Source: Pardosa pseudoannulata (lineage: Eukaryota > Arthropoda > Arachnida > Araneae > Lycosidae). From it: a DNA stretch of 64,000 nt. Positions 37,115 to 48,653 of the stretch are shown here, piece by piece. The notes under the pieces are model-generated. The model ran no database searches. It was not told the origin of the DNA and saw nothing but the letters and a program-made list of their open reading frames with translations. Each line of letters opens with the position of its first letter. Positions within the stretch are counted from its first letter, which is position 1. Location of the stretch: contig CM063510.1 in NCBI GenBank assembly GCA_032207245.1, positions 155,052,596-155,116,595 on the forward strand. The letters run 5' to 3'. The position numbers and the translations under genes are program-made.

Positions 37115-37900
37115 TAGAATATAACAACTGGATACCAAGAAAGTTGCCAACCCGCCCTCCCTTCGAGGTGTAGTTACTTTTATAGATTTTTTTTTTTATG
37201 TCTCAAGCCCTCTAGTGGACACCAAAAAACCAGAAACAACGCCATCTATCGGTGATGTGCTAACTCTGGAAATGATCGAGCTAGAAAGCTGGGGTAACTG
37301 GATACCAAGAAAGTTCCCAACCCGCCCTCCCTTCCAGGTGTAGTTACTTTTATAGATTTTTTATGTCCCAAGCCCTCTAGCGGTCACCGAAAATGAGAAA
37401 CAACGCCACCTATCGGTTGCATAGAAAACTACAGAGTCTGAGAGCCATTATGCATAGGAGAAAGCTCCCACCCGCCCTCCCTTCTAGGTGTAGTCGCTTT
37501 TATAGATTTTTATGTCAAACGCCCTCTAGAGGCTACCAAGAAATTTTATAAGCGCCACCTGGTGGTGTTATTCATTTCGTTGAAGTGTCTTGTAACATGA
37601 CTTCCAGGTAACAGAGTGAAAAGAGTTCCCACCCGGCCTCCCTTCTAGGTGTAGCTATTTTTATAGATTTTCTATGTCAAAAGCCTTGTAGCGGCCACCA
37701 AGAAATTCCATTACAGCGCCACCTAGCGGTGACACGAAAATCCATTTGGTTGAATTGTATTGAAACATGAAAAGGTAGAGGTTACACCTGCCTCCCTTCT
37801 AGATGCAGTTTTTTTATAGTTTTAAGCCACCTAGAGGCCAAAAACAAAGGGATGACAACGCCATCTATCGGTCTTAAATAAACGATTTGTAGGAAGTATT
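37115..37900 (+). repeat. Minisatellite, five ~160-bp units
   Basis: CCTCCCTTC recurs at about 37157, 37327, 37477, 37638 and 37791. Each time it is followed by AGGTGTAG(or AGATGCAG), TTTTATAGATTTT, an AAGCCCTCTAG-type motif and then a GCGCCACCTAGCGG-type motif. Spacing is 150-170 bp. The last two motifs are roughly inverted within each unit. Non-coding. Confidence 0.88.
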
Positions 37901-38006
37901 ACACTTAGAGAGTGGGGTAACTAAGCAGAGAGTACTTTATCAAAAAGATCCTATTTTTTTTCTTTCTAATGTTGGACTCGTTTTATCCATCTCTTGTAAT
38001 GCTTCA

Positions 38007-38267
38007 TTATTGCAAGGCACCTTTCCAGTTTTTCAATGAATAGTCCAACAAATGATTTCCAGCTGACATAGGCTTGACCTGCTTTCGTCCTAGATATAGG
38101 ACTGCACAATCTACAGTGTTACCTTGCATCTTATTGACTGTTGATGCCCATGATAGCAGGGAATGGTAACAGTCTTCGTTCGGCAGCTGCGTTTGACGAG
38201 GAATGGCACTGATATTTTGCTCGATTTTATGAACATCATTATTGTCACAGTGACGGAGGCAAATCAA
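38007..38267 (-). pseudogene. Helitron/PIF1-like helicase C-terminal remnant
   Basis: An 86-codon frame contains PRQTQLP, then LSWASTVNKMQGNTVDCAVL and YLGRKQV. This matches the last conserved helicase motifs of PIF1-type helicases of Helitrons/Helentrons (SWA.T.HK.QG followed by a D-A-V-x-LG). The rest of the helicase and Rep domain are absent. It begins about 100 bp beyond the minisatellite and may belong to the same element. Confidence 0.7.
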
Positions 38268-38979
38268 TTAAATTAGTGAATGAATTAACATTATAAAACT
38301 GTATTAACACTGTCATTCACTACAAGTTTAAAAATATGTATTTGACCTTGAGTGGACGAATACAAGTATTTTATTACTCTAATAACGTGGTTAACTGGCA
38401 ACCTTTCATTGCAGTTCATTTTTATAGTTTTCTTCCCCTAACGGTCGACATTGAAACTCCCTATACAGTAATGTGCTCTCTGTAAGTTAAATTAATAGTG
38501 GAGCTAAGTCGGCAAAGGGTAAGTCAGCAAAAATCCGAACGATCGAGATCTCTGAACGAGTTCGTGCAGAGATCTGCCATGTTTAGTAAGGTCACGTAAA
38601 ATAAGTTCGTGATTCTATGTTATCTGGAGTTGGGGGTCATTCCTTAAGCTATAAGTGTTCGCTGGGTGTGGCTAAATGAGTAACAACTTTCCAGTCGTAT
38701 CTAGGGAAAAATAGTAGGCACTAGAAAAGTATAGAAATTTATTTGCAATTCAGACCCTGTTTTTAATTGTCCTCTACAAACGTGCATATTTTGTGGACCG
38801 TTTTTTATGGGAGTGGACAACATTATTTCCTATGAGGGGAGTAGAAAAATACATCAAATTCTTACTAGGGAATGAAAACGAGGGCACAATATCAGCTAAC
38901 CACTACACAGTCTGGACGGTTGAAAGTGTAAAATAAGTATCCTAGCAAGCGGAACATTCTTACTTTGATCTACTTTCTG
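38268..38979. other. Unassigned sequence
   Basis: No gene or known transposon end recognised. Slightly higher GC around 38500-38600. Confidence 0.4.
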
Positions 38980-39208
38980 GATCTAAAAATAATATGTTTG
39001 ATTCATACTCTGCTATACTGGACAAACTGAGAATTTTAAAGCGATATCGTTAATAGATAAATATTAGTTCAAGGGTAGGAGTTTTTTTGCGGTCGACAGG
39101 ACTTTTACGTTGACTTCTTAAGTTATGAAGTCGATAGACATGGGATTTCGGTACTCTATTCCAAAAAATGGTGAACCCTTTCTAGATTGATCGGGATATT
39201 TGTAATAA

Positions 39209-40013
39209 GGCGTTATGACGTCGCGACACCCCAGTAGCTTCACAAAGAGGTTTTGTTAAAACCCAGGCCAAAGCAACATTCTGTCTGCAAATTTGACACT
39301 AAACGACAAAGGATTTTTGGTTCGACAAGCCTTGAGATGTCCGAGGTGATTAGAAGGTCGGACGCGACGCATAAATGACAGACTCTGACGCCAACGAAAG
39401 GATCGCTAGCAATCGGAGGCTAGCAGGACGGCGACGCTGGAAAGTTTGGTTTGGTTTTGGAGCTCTACGGTCTACTTTTTGCAACACGAGGGCTAATGAG
39501 ACCGGGATCTACTGTTTAAAGCCAATTCCAAACGGCTACTAACATCCATTCCATAGTGGGATTCGAACTTACGAAATCTGGTTCCGAAGGCCAGCACTCT
39601 AACCATCGTTAGGCATGACGCTGGAAGGAAAAGCCAATACGAAGAGGCGAAAGGTGACGGCAGGCGGCTAGAGTTTTCACTGGGAGACGACGAGGAGAGA
39701 GAGAGTGAAGGCAACGGGAGGTTGCATTTTTGGAGAGTGGACCTCCAAGTTTATTGGTGGGACTCAAGGAGTCCAAGTTGTACCCCTGTACAACGGCATA
39801 TCTGACTGGCACATAGCCACAGATTTCTATATAGGTTCACCTCGAATCTGGGACTTTTGGGTCCGTACCAAGCTCATCCTGACCCCCTGTGATTTCCATT
39901 CGGAAGTAGTTTTACACTTAGTCCAGAATTAAAGTAGTTATTGTTTTAAGCTGTACGTCATGCCACTACAACTTCGACACCCACGCGCTACCATAGGATC
40001 CAGTGACGTTACA
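39209..40013. mobile_element. Unclassified insertion (possible LTR) in block III
   Basis: Block I near 29100-29115 is continuous where block III is interrupted here. The segment has higher GC, and an S1 SINE is inserted in it. It may begin TGTAATAAGG and end GACGTTACA, which would suit an LTR, but no clean duplication is visible. The 75-codon plus-strand frame at 39705 has no recognised domain. Confidence 0.45.
39443..39616 (-). mobile_element. tRNA-derived SINE S1
   Basis: Minus-strand copy with an AACC-type tail at the left (GTTTGGTTTGGTTTTGGAGC) and the tRNA-like head at the right. Perfect 10-bp duplications GACGCTGGAA at 39433-39442 and 39617-39626. The box B region is slightly altered. 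Confidence 0.92.
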
Positions 40014-40677
40014 GTGTATATAAAAACAATTAAATCTTAGTGAAGAAATCAGTATTAATATATCTAATACTTACCCCTTTCGAAATACAGAAGTGATTCA
40101 ACCAAAAAGAGATTTGTGAGATATGTGCATTTGAAATAGACACATATACTAATAAATCTCTATTAGGTACAATTGGCCTCGAAAACGTCTTCAAAAGCAT
40201 CGAAATAAATCTTACATTTCAATTATAAAATAGAATTTTTTTATTGTTAGTTCCACTAAACATGAAATGACAGGCAAATAACACCGAATTTCAAATTGTA
40301 TAAAAACTATTAGGGTTATTCCAACAATTGAAATACACTCGAAAGTTAATGAAATTTGAGTTTTCTATTAAAAACAATTTCAGCTCATCCATGTTAAGGA
40401 TATGGAAGCTTTCTAATGGCCAATCAGTTCTAAAAATCATACATTAAGCAAATAGGTCATTACTAAACGATATTATTACTAATAAATAAAAATATTTCAA
40501 AATAACGATACAATGGATTCAATCGGTTCATTAAGAAAATTCAATTATCATTAATATTTGTACAGATACAAAAAATGTGCAGTTCATACTGTATATATGC
40601 AGTTCGTTATTTATTAACAAATTCTATGTGCATAAATATGACACTGAACATGGTCGAGATATCACCTGAGCCTTTAA

Positions 40678-41268
40678 CACTAGATTTATGGACCGAGCCA
40701 GTTTTGACTCATTAAAAATTTTATCCCTCTCTCTCTATATAAAACTTTAACATCACTTTTCTAAAACCTACGTTGGTTTTTAGTTAAGTTATCAAATATA
40801 TGTAAACTTTCATTCCTCTTCCCCGCTGACCCCTTCATTTCGCCTTATCAAATGTGGTATACCTATTTTCACGGTTGTGAGCCAATTTGATTCATAGGAT
40901 GTATATGAAAATAAATATAGTAATAAATAAAGCATAAAGTAAATACAGAGAAGAAGTCGAGAGCACTTCCATTCCAATGACAGAAATTCATGCTACTGAA
41001 GCACGGAAGAATTGTCAAGTTCAACAATCATGCAAAAGAAACAGATGTAGAAACCATTGTGCTAAATGTAATAGAAATGTTTGCGGAAAATGGGTTTCAA
41101 AAACAGATTTTAAATGTAAAAAATGTTTTCCATGAATTTTTTGATAACCATTTTATTTAAATTAATTTGGAACTATTTTCTTTGCAAAAAACTTCAATTT
41201 TCTTGTATGAGTCAAATTGGCTCACTTCAGTAAAAACAGGTATATGATCAACATCCGTAAATCTAGTG
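40678..41268 (+). mobile_element. piggyBac-like element with CACTAGATTTA ends
   Basis: Flanked by TTAA (40674-40677 and 41269-41272). Left CACTAGATTTATGGA and inverted right CACTAGATTTACGGA differ at one base. A plus-strand frame near 40980-41135 encodes NRCRNHCAKCNRNVCGKW and FKCKKCFP, a Cys-rich block like the C-terminal domain of piggyBac transposases. The rest of the transposase is deleted. Confidence 0.85.
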
Positions 41269-41316
41269 TTAAGCAGCAGGTGTCTAACCGATTAGTGATA
41301 AGCTGTCAACTTTTCA

Positions 41317-42595
41317 TCCCCTATATAATAATAGCCTAAGTTATCTGTCCGTCTGTCCACCAATTTATGAAGCGGTTGTACCTGGAATGGATTCCCTGGT
41401 TAAGAGCAGGCGATTAAATTTATTCATTTATCATATGATAAATAGGTAAAAATAAGTTTTTACTAGCCTTATGACGTCAATCCTTTAACCATATCATATA
41501 ATCATTTCTTATTTTAAATTATTTAAATATCGCGTGCATTATTTCCTTACGTTTTATCACTGAACTTACATATTAAGCAAATAATTTTCTTTTATATTTG
41601 CATTAACCCTCTAAGCGGTTTGCACGTACAATTCCGCCAGCTGTCACAGACAATTTTCAACCCCCAAAAATGTTCCAAAAATAAATGTATTGTACATTTC
41701 TGACAGTGCTTTTCCCCCATGAAATTATGAGGTAGGAGGGTCAGGTCGATTGTTTAGGAACTGCACCCCTCTTTGACTGACATTTATTGAGGGATGCACC
41801 CCTACTCTCTGAGGAACAAAGACTAATAGCTTCTCATGGCTTTGTCAATCACTATTTCGAAGTATTTCGTTTGCGGCAACATATATATCTCTAATTTCAC
41901 CACTGAAATATCTTGGATGACTTTAGTAAAAAAATATAAATAATTCTCAAAAAAAAATATTCGTACTTTTAGAATACGTTATTTCTTATGTGATGATCTT
42001 CGAGACTTGACGAGCTTTATGTGTATTAAAAATTAATAATCAATAATGTCTATTTATATATATATATTAATAACCGGAAGTAATGAGACAATATTGAGGG
42101 TGGGGCAAAAGGTGAAGTAAAAAAATCATAGAACACTTTGGTAACTGACACAATAAAACTTTAGCATATTTTTGGAGACCTTTTTTTCCCCCGGTGTGTT
42201 CCACTCGGGTTAAATAATAGATTAGGCACATATGTGATAATATTAAATTGAATCAGATTATTTTTTATTGCAACGAAAATTTTATCACCGTTATTAACAA
42301 CAAATTATTGTCATAAAAGTCTAGGAGTCTATTTCACGGATTCATAAATATCTAGCGTTTAAGATATATATCTTTGAAAATTAAGAAGTTTGTTTTTTAT
42401 ACATAACCACACGGTTTGACTAATGAATTCAGCGGGATTCTAAACTGCATTCACAATGTAGGGAGACTTTAGAGGAGTATGAAGAAAACACATTGAGCGT
42501 GTACTAGATAATTCTCAGCTTAAACACAAACCATTTTACAATGCTGGAAAATTAAAAATTTTACTGATCCCGTCATATGAGGGGCTATATGCTAG
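41317..42595 (+). mobile_element. Helitron-like element (subfamily B), copy 2
   Basis: Starts TCCCCTATATAATAATA after an A, and ends with hairpin-like CCCGTCATATGAGGGG, CTATATG and CTAG before a T. A TTAA element (41607-42209) is inserted inside. Copy 1 at about 33392-33402 gives the intact TTAAATAATAGATTA site. Confidence 0.88.
41607..42209. mobile_element. TTAA element family T, copy 1
   Basis: TTAA at 41603-41606 and 42210-42213. It begins CCCTCTAAGCGGTTTGCACG and ends GTTCCACTCGGG. It shares its whole body (GAGGTAGGAGG, GGGATGCACCCCTAC, GACTTGACGAGCTTTATG) with 47340-47972. Helitron copies at 33392 and 61812 show the unoccupied TTAA. No coding. Confidence 0.92.
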
Positions 42596-44547
42596 TGCTA
42601 AAATATTTTGTAATATTTATTTTTGGCTCCATTCTGAAAATAAAATTTGGCGAGCTCCTTAAATTTTGAATGGCTACTGCTCGTCTTACAGATTAATGAT
42701 CATTGAAAACAAAATGGCTTAAATACACAATTTATTCAGATTACGTTTGTTAACACAAATATAAACATAGAAAGTCTTGTTAAAAGTACATATATCCATA
42801 TAAATACTTATGAAATTCAAACTGAAAATTTATTAATATATATTTATCTACAGAATACAAACATTTAACCTTGAAATAAAGCTAAAATGCATCGTCGTAT
42901 AAATACGAAACGCCTATTAATATGAAATAAGAGTCATTAATTATGCATCATTGGAGATATTTATAAAAGCTCTCAACACATACAGAGCATTTTAAAGCTA
43001 AATTTTTATTAAGGGAAAAGTGAATTGCATGAAGAATATACAGTGTTTCCAATCGCTTGATGGAATTTAAGGAAATCACTTCCGCATAACAGTAAAATGT
43101 TTAAAAATCCACACTTTAATGATTTAAGAAAATAAATTACTATTTCCATTAAAAACAAAAATAAAAATGCAATAAATTATTGTTCCCGATGTCACATTGA
43201 CAACATTGCATACTTATAATGGCTGTGGTGTTTTCGGTTAATTGAGTTCATTAAAATAAAGCATTTTTAAATGAGCATGATAGACTGTAAAGCAAGAAAA
43301 AACATTGCTAATATTTCATTTATAGACACTGGTATATGAATTGTTCAGTTAAAATATTTCGGAAAAATAAAAATTGGACACGCTGTCGTGCATATAATTT
43401 TATGCAGTGAAAACCAGTTCAATTTTAAGGTGACACGATACTCCTTTTTATATATATAAAAAGAAAGTTTATTTGAACTATTACTCATGGAATCTCAAGC
43501 ATTAATATTTTTGCTTCAAAATCCTCTTTGAAATATATTAAAGCTCCTTACCTAAGTCTGTAAACGAATTTTTAGATATCTCTAGATTTATATTTTATAA
43601 AAACATACCGATACAGTGAAACCAAGCATTTTGACAGTTTTTTACTTTATATTAGTGTTCCATATAATGAAGCCACTTTTTGCTTATTCACAGTGTTATC
43701 CTATTTATTACAAAATAGCTCTATTCTAAACTTAATGCTTGTATCTTCAACACAAAATACATAGAATAAGTTAAGAAATATGAAGGCATAGGATTTGGAG
43801 AAAAACAAACATGGAAAAAAAGGCCATTTATAGTGCTCATTAATTAAAAAAAAAGGCCACTATAATAAAAATTATATGCATAAATTTAAGAACATGGTAG
43901 ATACAGATTACTTTTTATCCATGTTAATAATATGAGCCAATTTTACCAATTCGATATTTTTAAGTTTAACATCCTTTAAAAACGATTCAGTCGTGTGAAA
44001 CGGGGGGGGGGAGTGCAAGAATTTACCAACTTTTTAAAAAGAATTATTGTGTGTTTACCTTAGATGTCCATTTGACAGATGGCCATCCGAAACCTCTTGT
44101 ATGAAAATAAGAGAACCCCGTAGCTCTGAAAGACACTCCACGCATGATGAGTGAATAAAATAACCCTGACATCATAGACTCAATAGACACCGCATTATCG
44201 TTAGAGAATAAAACATTAAATTAAATCTTCTTTCAACAGTTAAAATCTACTCATAACTATCAATGTCACACTTTTCCATACCATTTTCAGTTCATTGCTG
44301 GTAGGTTGAGAGCAGCAGATTTCAAAAGTTGAGAGGTCTGGCAACAAATTAGTTGTTTCGAACTTGCACACAAGTATATTTTTCCTTTTTAACAAAATTT
44401 GAAGATAACCGAGAATTAACAAAAGAAAGTGCAAAGTACTTTATAAAAGCCATTTTCACGTTATAAATATATAAAACAAAGGCCTGGTCTCATTGTTATA
44501 ACTAATTAGAGATTAACTATGTATTTAATTATAGTGAATTAGAACCG

Positions 44548-44676
44548 GTTTCACCAAAGTTGCTTAACGCTAACCGCGATTAATCTCTGTTTAAACAGAG
44601 AAGTGCGTCCCACGATGGTTGGTGCCATGGGTTAATCACGGCTTACCATTAAACGACTTTGGTGAGGCCGTCATTT
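44548..44676. mobile_element. Harbinger-like MITE (family H), copy 3
   Basis: TTTCACCAAAGTTGCTTAAC at left and the complement of AAACGACTTTGGTGA at right, with core CGCGATTAATCTCTGTTTAAA. Together with copy 4 it lies at the place in block III that corresponds to copy 1 in block I. Confidence 0.78.
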
Positions 44677-44702
44677 GAGTAGTGGTTAAGTCAATGTTGT
44701 CT

Positions 44703-44829
44703 CACCAAAGTTGTTTAAGGGCTAATCACGATTACTTGCTGTTTAAACTAAGAATTGCGTCCCACCATTAGTTGGTACCATGGATTAATCGCGATTAGCC
44801 ATTAAACGACTTCGGTGAGACTGGCCCTA
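44703..44829. mobile_element. Harbinger-like MITE (family H), copy 4
   Basis: CTCACCAAAGTTGTTTAA at left, inverse of AAACGACTTCGGTGAGAC at right, then GGCCCTAA. Tandem neighbour of copy 3, separated by 26 bp. Confidence 0.78.
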
Positions 44830-45202
44830 ACTCTCTAGTTAAATTGAAAAGTGTTTTAATCTTCAACTAGCTCTAATCGCTAATTAAGCAATGCAGCCTT
44901 AATTTGCCCAACGCACTTTGAGGTGGAATTCTTAGGTTTAAATTAAGAATAAATTTAGAATTTTTTAATAAATGGAACCATAAATTTTTCTTCTGATTCT
45001 CACGTTTAAAGTCCTCTAAAAAGGTTCACTCTTTCTTTTTGTTTTACAATTCTTAGTTTAATTTTGATGGCCTGATGAAGATGTGCTTAGTTTGAGTCAC
45101 AAAAAGTTGACTGAAGTAAAAAATTATTTTTTTAACTTGTAACGGTCTCGCGCTTCCATCGGTTTGGGAAAGTTTCGCCAGAAAAAATTGTATGTATGAA
45201 TA

Positions 45203-45352
45203 TGGCCTTCGGTCCCGGAGTTCGTGGTTCGAATCCCACAGTGGCATGGATGTTCGTAGCCATTCGGAATCGGCTTTAAGCTGTAGGTCCCGGTCTCATT
45301 AGCCCTCGTGTTGTAAAAAAGTAGACAGTAGAACTCCAAACCAAACCAAACC
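45203..45352 (+). mobile_element. tRNA-derived SINE S1, 5'-truncated
   Basis: Starts inside the tRNA-like head (TGGCCTTCGGTCCCGGAG), so box A is missing, but box B GGTTCGAATCCC is intact. It ends with AACC repeats. Flanks TGTATGTATGAATA (45189-45202) and TGTATATATGAATA (45353-45366) are a 14-bp duplication with one mismatch. Truncation with a target duplication indicates LINE-driven insertion of a short cDNA. Confidence 0.92.
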
Positions 45353-45835
45353 TGTATATATGAATAATCAATTTTCAATTTTTCCTTACTTATATTCGGG
45401 CCGAATTGTCTTCGTTTGGATCGCACTTCGTTTTGGATTCGTTTGGAAAGTCTTTAGCAAGAATGCAGCGCCCCAATGACTGATGTGCCCGTGGCAAGTA
45501 CCATCTTCGTCACGCCCTAGTTACGGCCCTGTATATTATGCCCAAAGCTAGCATTAACGAAATTCGGGAACTAATAAATTCGCTTAACTGTTCAAAATCT
45601 CCAGAACTTGATAGCATCTCTTTCGTGCCATTAAAAATCCTCTCCCTCCAATATTCTAATTTTCTTCACAGATTCAATGAATAGAATTCTTAAATTTAAG
45701 TATTTTCCCTTAACCTGGAAAATTGTAGCTGTCTACTTTATCCCAAAACCTCCTAGTAATCTCATTCTTCCTGAAAAGGATTGCTCCACCAGTCTACTGA
45801 AAACTCTTAGTAAAATTACCAAGCGCAAAATTCTC

Positions 45836-46511
45836 AACCTACTAGCTATAGTGAACCCTATTTTGAAATAAATGACTATAGATTTGAAACTGTTAACAGC
45901 TATACCTATTTAGGTTCCGAACTAAGTGTTAACAATAATAGTGAGCCGGAAGTTCGCAACAGAGTTTCTGCCGCTACCAGATGTTTTTTTTTTGGTATCC
46001 ACAAATATCTCAAACCCAATCCCATAAACAGAAGAACAAAGTTATTGCTTTATAAAACACTCATTCGACCAATCCTCTCATATGCTGCTGAAACATGGGT
46101 AATAACTGAAAGAAACAAAAACTTCGGCTGTTTTCGAAAGAAAAGTACTCCGCAGCATTTTAGGAGGTTTGAAATGCAACGACACCTGGAGGAGAAGAAC
46201 AAATTCCGAAATCTATAAGATTTTTAAGGAGCCAGACATAATAAAATTCATTTCTATTCAATGTTTGAAATGGGAAGGACACGTGATTAGAATGAATGAC
46301 GCCCGAACCACCAAGAGGATCTTCGAGGCCAAACCATTGGGAGCTCGTAAAAGGGGAAGACCAAGAATTTAGTGGATTGACTGCCTTGAAATAGACTTAA
46401 AGATCCTAAAAATCCAAAACTGGAAGAGTCTATTCAAGAAAAGAGACGCCTAGAACTCGATTCTGCGGAGGTCCATGGCCCACCCTGGGCTGGCGCACCA
46501 TTGAAGAATAT
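45836..46511 (+). mobile_element. 5'-truncated non-LTR retrotransposon inserted in the Jockey-like LINE
   Basis: It carries only the region after the RT domain: YTYLGSELSVNN, RTKLLLYKTLIRPILSYAAE, WEGHVIRMNDARTTKRIFEA, KPLGARKRGRPRI and the closing AHPGLAHH-type end, with stops and frameshifts. It ends ATTGAAGAATAT. AATTCTC lies at 45829-45835 and again at 46512-46518, a 7-bp duplication. It is a different LINE lineage from its host; clade not assigned. Confidence 0.88.
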
Positions 46512-47136
46512 AATTCTCCACCGCCTACAGACACATTTAGATTATTTAAACGTTATTCCTGATCAATTCTGATTTAGATGTCGGCACAATAAACTAATTG
46601 CTTCGAGTAGTAGAATTTGCTAGCCAGGGTCTTCAAAACAAGAAGCCATCTGGAACACTTTTTCTTGATATTGCAAAGGCATATGACCGCATCACACATG
46701 ACGGACTAGCATACAAGTTAATTCAGCTCCTTGTGGCTGATGCACTTATACACCTTTTGAAAATTTTATACTATCTTTCTGATATAATTTTCAAATTTCT
46801 TATTAACAACATCTTTTCTAATAGTAAACCAATTACTACAGGAATCCAACAGAGCCCAATTTTAGGACCTACGCTCTTGAATATTTTTATTAAAGACATG
46901 CCGAGATCAGAATTAACTTCTGTAGCACTTTAAGCTGACGATAAGGTATATACGCATTTGCACATCAAATTAATAGTGTTGCTTCTTACATTCAACATCA
47001 TATTTCGGCTCTGGAAACATGGTTCACAAACTGGAAGACTAAAATAAATCCTGGACAATAGGCCAGGCAATTTATCTTAGTCTCTCCTTCAAATTTCCTA
47101 ATTGATTGCAACAATACGGCAAAGTAATCGAATGGG

Positions 47137-47313
47137 TTGGGGTGTTTCGGAAACACTATGGTCTACTTTTAGAAACAAAAGGGTTAATGATACCGGGACC
47201 TATTGCTTAAAGCCGATTCTGAATGGCTACGAACACCCATGCCCCAGTGGAACTCGAACCTACGAACTCCGGTTTCGAAGGTCTGTGCCCTAACCATTCG
47301 GCCATCATTCGGC
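47137..47313 (-). mobile_element. tRNA-derived SINE S1 inserted in the Jockey-like LINE
   Basis: Minus-strand S1 copy with perfect 13-bp duplications GTAATCGAATGGG at 47124-47136 and 47314-47326. The tail lies at the left; the head at the right has a recognisable box A region, and box B is slightly altered. Confidence 0.93.
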
Positions 47314-47339
47314 GTAATCGAATGGGAGAACTCTGTTAA

Positions 47340-47972
47340 CCCTCTAAGCGATTTGCACGTACAATTCCGCCAAACCAATGATGACTTCAAAACGTACAAT
47401 TTTCGACCTCCAAAAACGCTCCGAAAATGGATGTAATGTACATTTTTGCCAGTGCTTTTTCCAATGGAGTTTTGAGGTAGGAGGATCAGGTTGATTGTTT
47501 AGAAACTGCATCCCTCTTTGACTGACATTTCTTGAGGGATGCACCCCTACCCCCTGAGGCACAAAGACGCTGATAGCTTTTCCTGGCTTTGTAAATCTCT
47601 ATTTCGAAGTGTTTCGTTTGCGGTAACAGATGCATCTCTTAAATATCTTGGATGACTTTCGTAAAAAATATAAATAAGTCTGTGAAAGAATATTTTTATT
47701 TGTACTTTTAGAATCCATTATTTCTTATGGGATAATATTCCAGACTTGACGAGCTTTATGTGTATTAAAAATTAACAATCTATAATATCTACTTATATAT
47801 CTATATATAACCGGAAGTAAAGGGACAATAAAGAGGGTGGGTTTCCCGTAATCCATTCTCTAGTCGACAAAGGGTGAAGGAAAAAATCATAGAACTCTTT
47901 GGCCACTGACACAGTAAACCTTCAGCGTATTTTTTGGAGACTTTCTTACCTCGACGTGTTCCACTCGCAGGG
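47340..47972. mobile_element. TTAA element family T, copy 2
   Basis: TTAA at 47336-47339 and 47973-47976. It starts CCCTCTAAGCGATTTGCACG and ends CCACTCGCAGGG. Taking out the element plus one TTAA restores the host LINE frame (NSVKYIGVTI). Body is shared with 41607-42209. Confidence 0.93.
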
Positions 47973-48065
47973 TTAAATATATAGGAGTTACAATTGATAA
48001 GCGGCTCATATGGAAGCCGCACATTATCAATATTAAAAATAGCATAATCGCTAGGGAGGACGAAA

Positions 48066-48478
48066 AGTCGGAAGTAAAAAGTCGAAAAGTAGTGAACTTC
48101 ATTCACTTACATTGTAAATAATTTTTCTTTTAATCTATAGTATCGTGTTTTTAATTACTGTAGCATAGTGCCTTTTAAAAAATTTTCTACTTCTTTAAAT
48201 TACTAGTTTTTAATGAATGGGGCTTTATAGCATTTTCAATTTAGTTTTTTTAACGACTTCCCATTTTATAACTTTTCTTGAATTTGTCTCACTTAAAAAA
48301 AGCACAATTGGATGAAATTATAATTATCTTTATCAGTGCTGGGAAATTAAAAAGTATATGTTTCTTGCTTACAACATGACCTCATAATTAGTTAATGATA
48401 TTCATCTGATGCGTTTAACTTTCAGTCAAGTTTCTTAACGTGACAGAAACCATATGTAAATTACCTACCGCATGTATG

Positions 48479-48556
<78 letters not shown>

Positions 48557-48600
48557 TATGATATATATATAATATATATATAAATATATATATATAAATA

Positions 48601-48653
<53 letters not shown>

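Larger units (their letters stand above)
38980..45060 (-). repeat. Large segmental repeat block, copy III (inverted)
   Basis: Reverse complement of block I. For example TTAAGCAATGCAGCCTTAAT at about 44883 mirrors 25416, the CTACGGGGTT stretch at 44116 mirrors 26093, and GTACAATTGGCCTCG at 40168 mirrors 28974. It is interrupted by a SINE-bearing insertion (about 39209-40013), two TTAA elements and a Helitron. Confidence 0.75.
45538..48065 (+). pseudogene. Jockey-like LINE reverse transcriptase remnant, interrupted three times
   Basis: Piece 1 (45538-45835) encodes the RT entry region: ELINSLNCSKSPELDSISF, YFPLTWK, PKPPSNLILPE, LLKTLSKITKRKIL. Piece 2 (46512-47136) continues HRLQTHLDYLNVIPDQF, FLDIAKAYDRITHDGLAYKL, GIQQSPILGPTLLNIFIKDMP and the ADD of the catalytic box (46934-46942), where the tyrosine codon position reads TAA. 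After a SINE and a TTAA element, piece 3 (47973 on) gives KYIGVTIDKRLIWKPHI. Reading frames join across each insertion when one duplication copy is counted. Further stops (for example at 46569) and frameshifts show the element was dead. The endonuclease part is missing. Confidence 0.88.

Noticed and set aside
37115..37900. CRISPR-like spaced repeats
   Set aside because: The units are ~160 bp, imperfect and contiguous rather than short repeats with unique spacers, and the genome is eukaryotic.
39705..39932. 75-codon frame in GC-richer DNA
   Set aside because: No domain, no splice or start context, and it sits inside an inserted element.
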